From: Xestospongia bergquistia | Taxonomy: Eukaryota; Porifera; Demospongiae; Haplosclerida; Petrosiidae | Reading direction: 5' to 3' | Assembly (NCBI GenBank): GCA_963965975.1 | Contig: OZ014414.1 | Location: forward strand, 9,514,730-9,578,729 | Length of the DNA: 64,000 nt | Shown: piece by piece, positions 63,201 to 64,000 of the stretch | Layout of the letters: the number at the start of each line of letters is the position of its first letter | Numbering within the stretch: the first letter of the stretch is position 1 | Made by a program: the position numbers and the translations under genes | The notes under the pieces: generated by a model | What the model was told of the DNA's origin: nothing | The model's input: only the letters and a program-made list of their open reading frames with translations | The model's database searches: none

Positions 63201-63376
63201 AAAGTTATTGGGACATTAAACCTGGTCTTAGTTGTATACCATGGGAACTTATTAAAACAGAAGCAGAACTTGTTACACTAGGCGAGGGAGGGTGGGTTGA
63301 CCCCTCCTCGTTACCACCTGAATTAGCTACTAAAAGTAGCGATGATATGGCCATAGCAAATTCACCTGATCATTAG
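60211..63376 (+). CDS. SCAF8: SR-related CTD-associated factor (CID + RRM)
   Basis: Eleven exons: 60211-60240, 60287-60370, 60488-60532, 60585-60746, 61311-61760, 61841-61953, 62000-62263, 62295-62614, 62663-62763, 62814-62921 and 63158-63376, giving 631 residues. The N-terminal CID (RNA polymerase II CTD-interacting domain) has VSRAKMATITKLAMKGAKFY, YKLPALYTIDSIVRQSKHQF and VFRVLNLWQKNNVYSSEILQ. Gln-rich and Pro-rich regions follow. An Arg/Ser/Tyr-rich segment (SPRYHHRSPRDSFRERYRDR) comes before one RRM (TTVWVGHLNKNMTDEQLKEI; KSVDCIIARGCAYVVMEKRD). The tail resembles the post-RRM segment of SCAF4/8 (KGKTYQSYWDIKPG). These factors bind phosphorylated CTD and prevent early transcript termination. 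SCAF4 and SCAF8 duplicated in vertebrates, so the symbol stands for the pair. Confidence 0.92.
60763..61275 (-). repeat. Core element copy 2 plus 60-bp repeat, cluster E
   Basis: In SCAF intron 4 the ~240-bp core (60763-61010) is followed by about four 60-bp units (61010-61275). Orientation of the intron-like signals is antisense to the host, as in all other clusters. Confidence 0.95.
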
Positions 63377-63555
63377 ATCACGTGATGTGGAATTAATTAA
63401 GTATGTGGGTTGATTATTATTATTTATGTGCAATATTTAATCAATTAAATGAAATAATATTAATTGGTTTTTAATGAGGCTAATCAAAACAATTATAAAA
63501 GGTCTAAATAATATTTAGCATACTAATAATTCATTCATTAATATCGTGATGATAG

Positions 63556-64000
63556 TCAGGACTTTGCGTATCCAATGACTCCACAAGACAGTCGTCCACC
63601 AGCATGACCAGTAGTAAGACTGTCAGGAAATCCACCTTTTCCCAAGTCATCAGGATCAGCATGGACCTGTGGGTGTGGCCAATTAAAGAGGATGGCATTA
63701 ATCTATTTGATTGTTATGTAATGTTAATATCTGCCTTAATAATCAGTATAGACCACATGTTATACATTTAATAACTAAATATAACAATAGAATTTCAAAT
63801 ATCTTGGTATATCAAAAAGGTATGTGAAATTATTGGCTACAAAAATATTTTGACTTATTCTTTTCACTAGTATTTGAAAGTAACAGAATAAATTCATTCC
63901 CAGATTTAAATTGCTAGCATATAGATCTGGGAATGAGACTGTAGCCTTTCTTCCTTACCACAACAGATCGTCCAATGATATTGTTTTCTCCTGAGAGAGG
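63556..64000 (-). CDS. SOD1: Cu/Zn superoxide dismutase, 3' part (runs off right edge)
   Basis: Two exons are visible: 63959-64000+ ([11 protein letters not shown]) and 63556-63666 ([20 protein letters not shown], then [16 protein letters not shown] and a stop at 63556-63558). [15 protein letters not shown] contains the copper-ligand histidine, and AGGRL contains the active-site arginine of this family. The enzyme converts superoxide to hydrogen peroxide. Cytosolic versus secreted form cannot be told, because the 5' end is outside the window. Confidence 0.93.

Overview
The window is animal nuclear DNA, most likely from a demosponge with a compact genome such as Amphimedon. It is AT-rich, genes are packed closely, most introns are 40-150 bp with GT-AG ends, and every recognisable protein is metazoan or pan-eukaryotic. 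The species call is inference. All gene models were spliced by eye. Where an exon list is given, the exons were checked to keep frame.

Left part (1-15 kb). A death-domain gene is cut by the left edge. Two weak hypothetical genes follow. A large minus-strand androglobin gene (2025-10968) has introns full of minisatellites. After it comes about 3.4 kb without a confident gene (10969-14331), holding pieces of a dispersed repeat, a perfect 48-bp palindrome and orphan exon-like fragments. MRPS28 (plus) follows, with an NRF1-like box just upstream.

Middle (15.7-40 kb). Dual oxidase DUOX (minus) and its maturation factor DUOXA (plus) lie head to head. Next are headcase HECA (-), CCT8 (+), lebercilin LCA5 (+), CMSS1 (-), arpin (+), EED (-), PEX7 (+) and an unrecognised Pro/Arg/Ser-rich gene (-).

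Right part (40-64 kb). A PARP2-like polymerase with three N-terminal WWE-type domains (-), FoxO (+), UBE2J1 (+), an unrecognised coiled-coil gene (+), a CXXC/FCS/SAM protein (-), an SCAF4/8-like CTD-interacting factor (+), and the 3' end of Cu/Zn superoxide dismutase (-), cut by the right edge.

Most neighbours alternate in strand. This gives six divergent gene pairs sharing 64-461 bp between start codons, and convergent pairs as close as 40 bp between stops. DUOX/DUOXA is a true functional pair; most others are housekeeping neighbours.

The points most worth a second look are: (1) the CXXC+FCS+SAM protein, which joins a CpG-binding module to a polyhomeotic-like C-terminus; (2) a 60-bp tandem repeat family in five introns of four genes, whose intron-like signals always lie antisense to the host gene; (3) the WWE(x3)-WGR-PARP architecture; (4) CT microsatellites that sit on the sense strand right against 3' splice sites.
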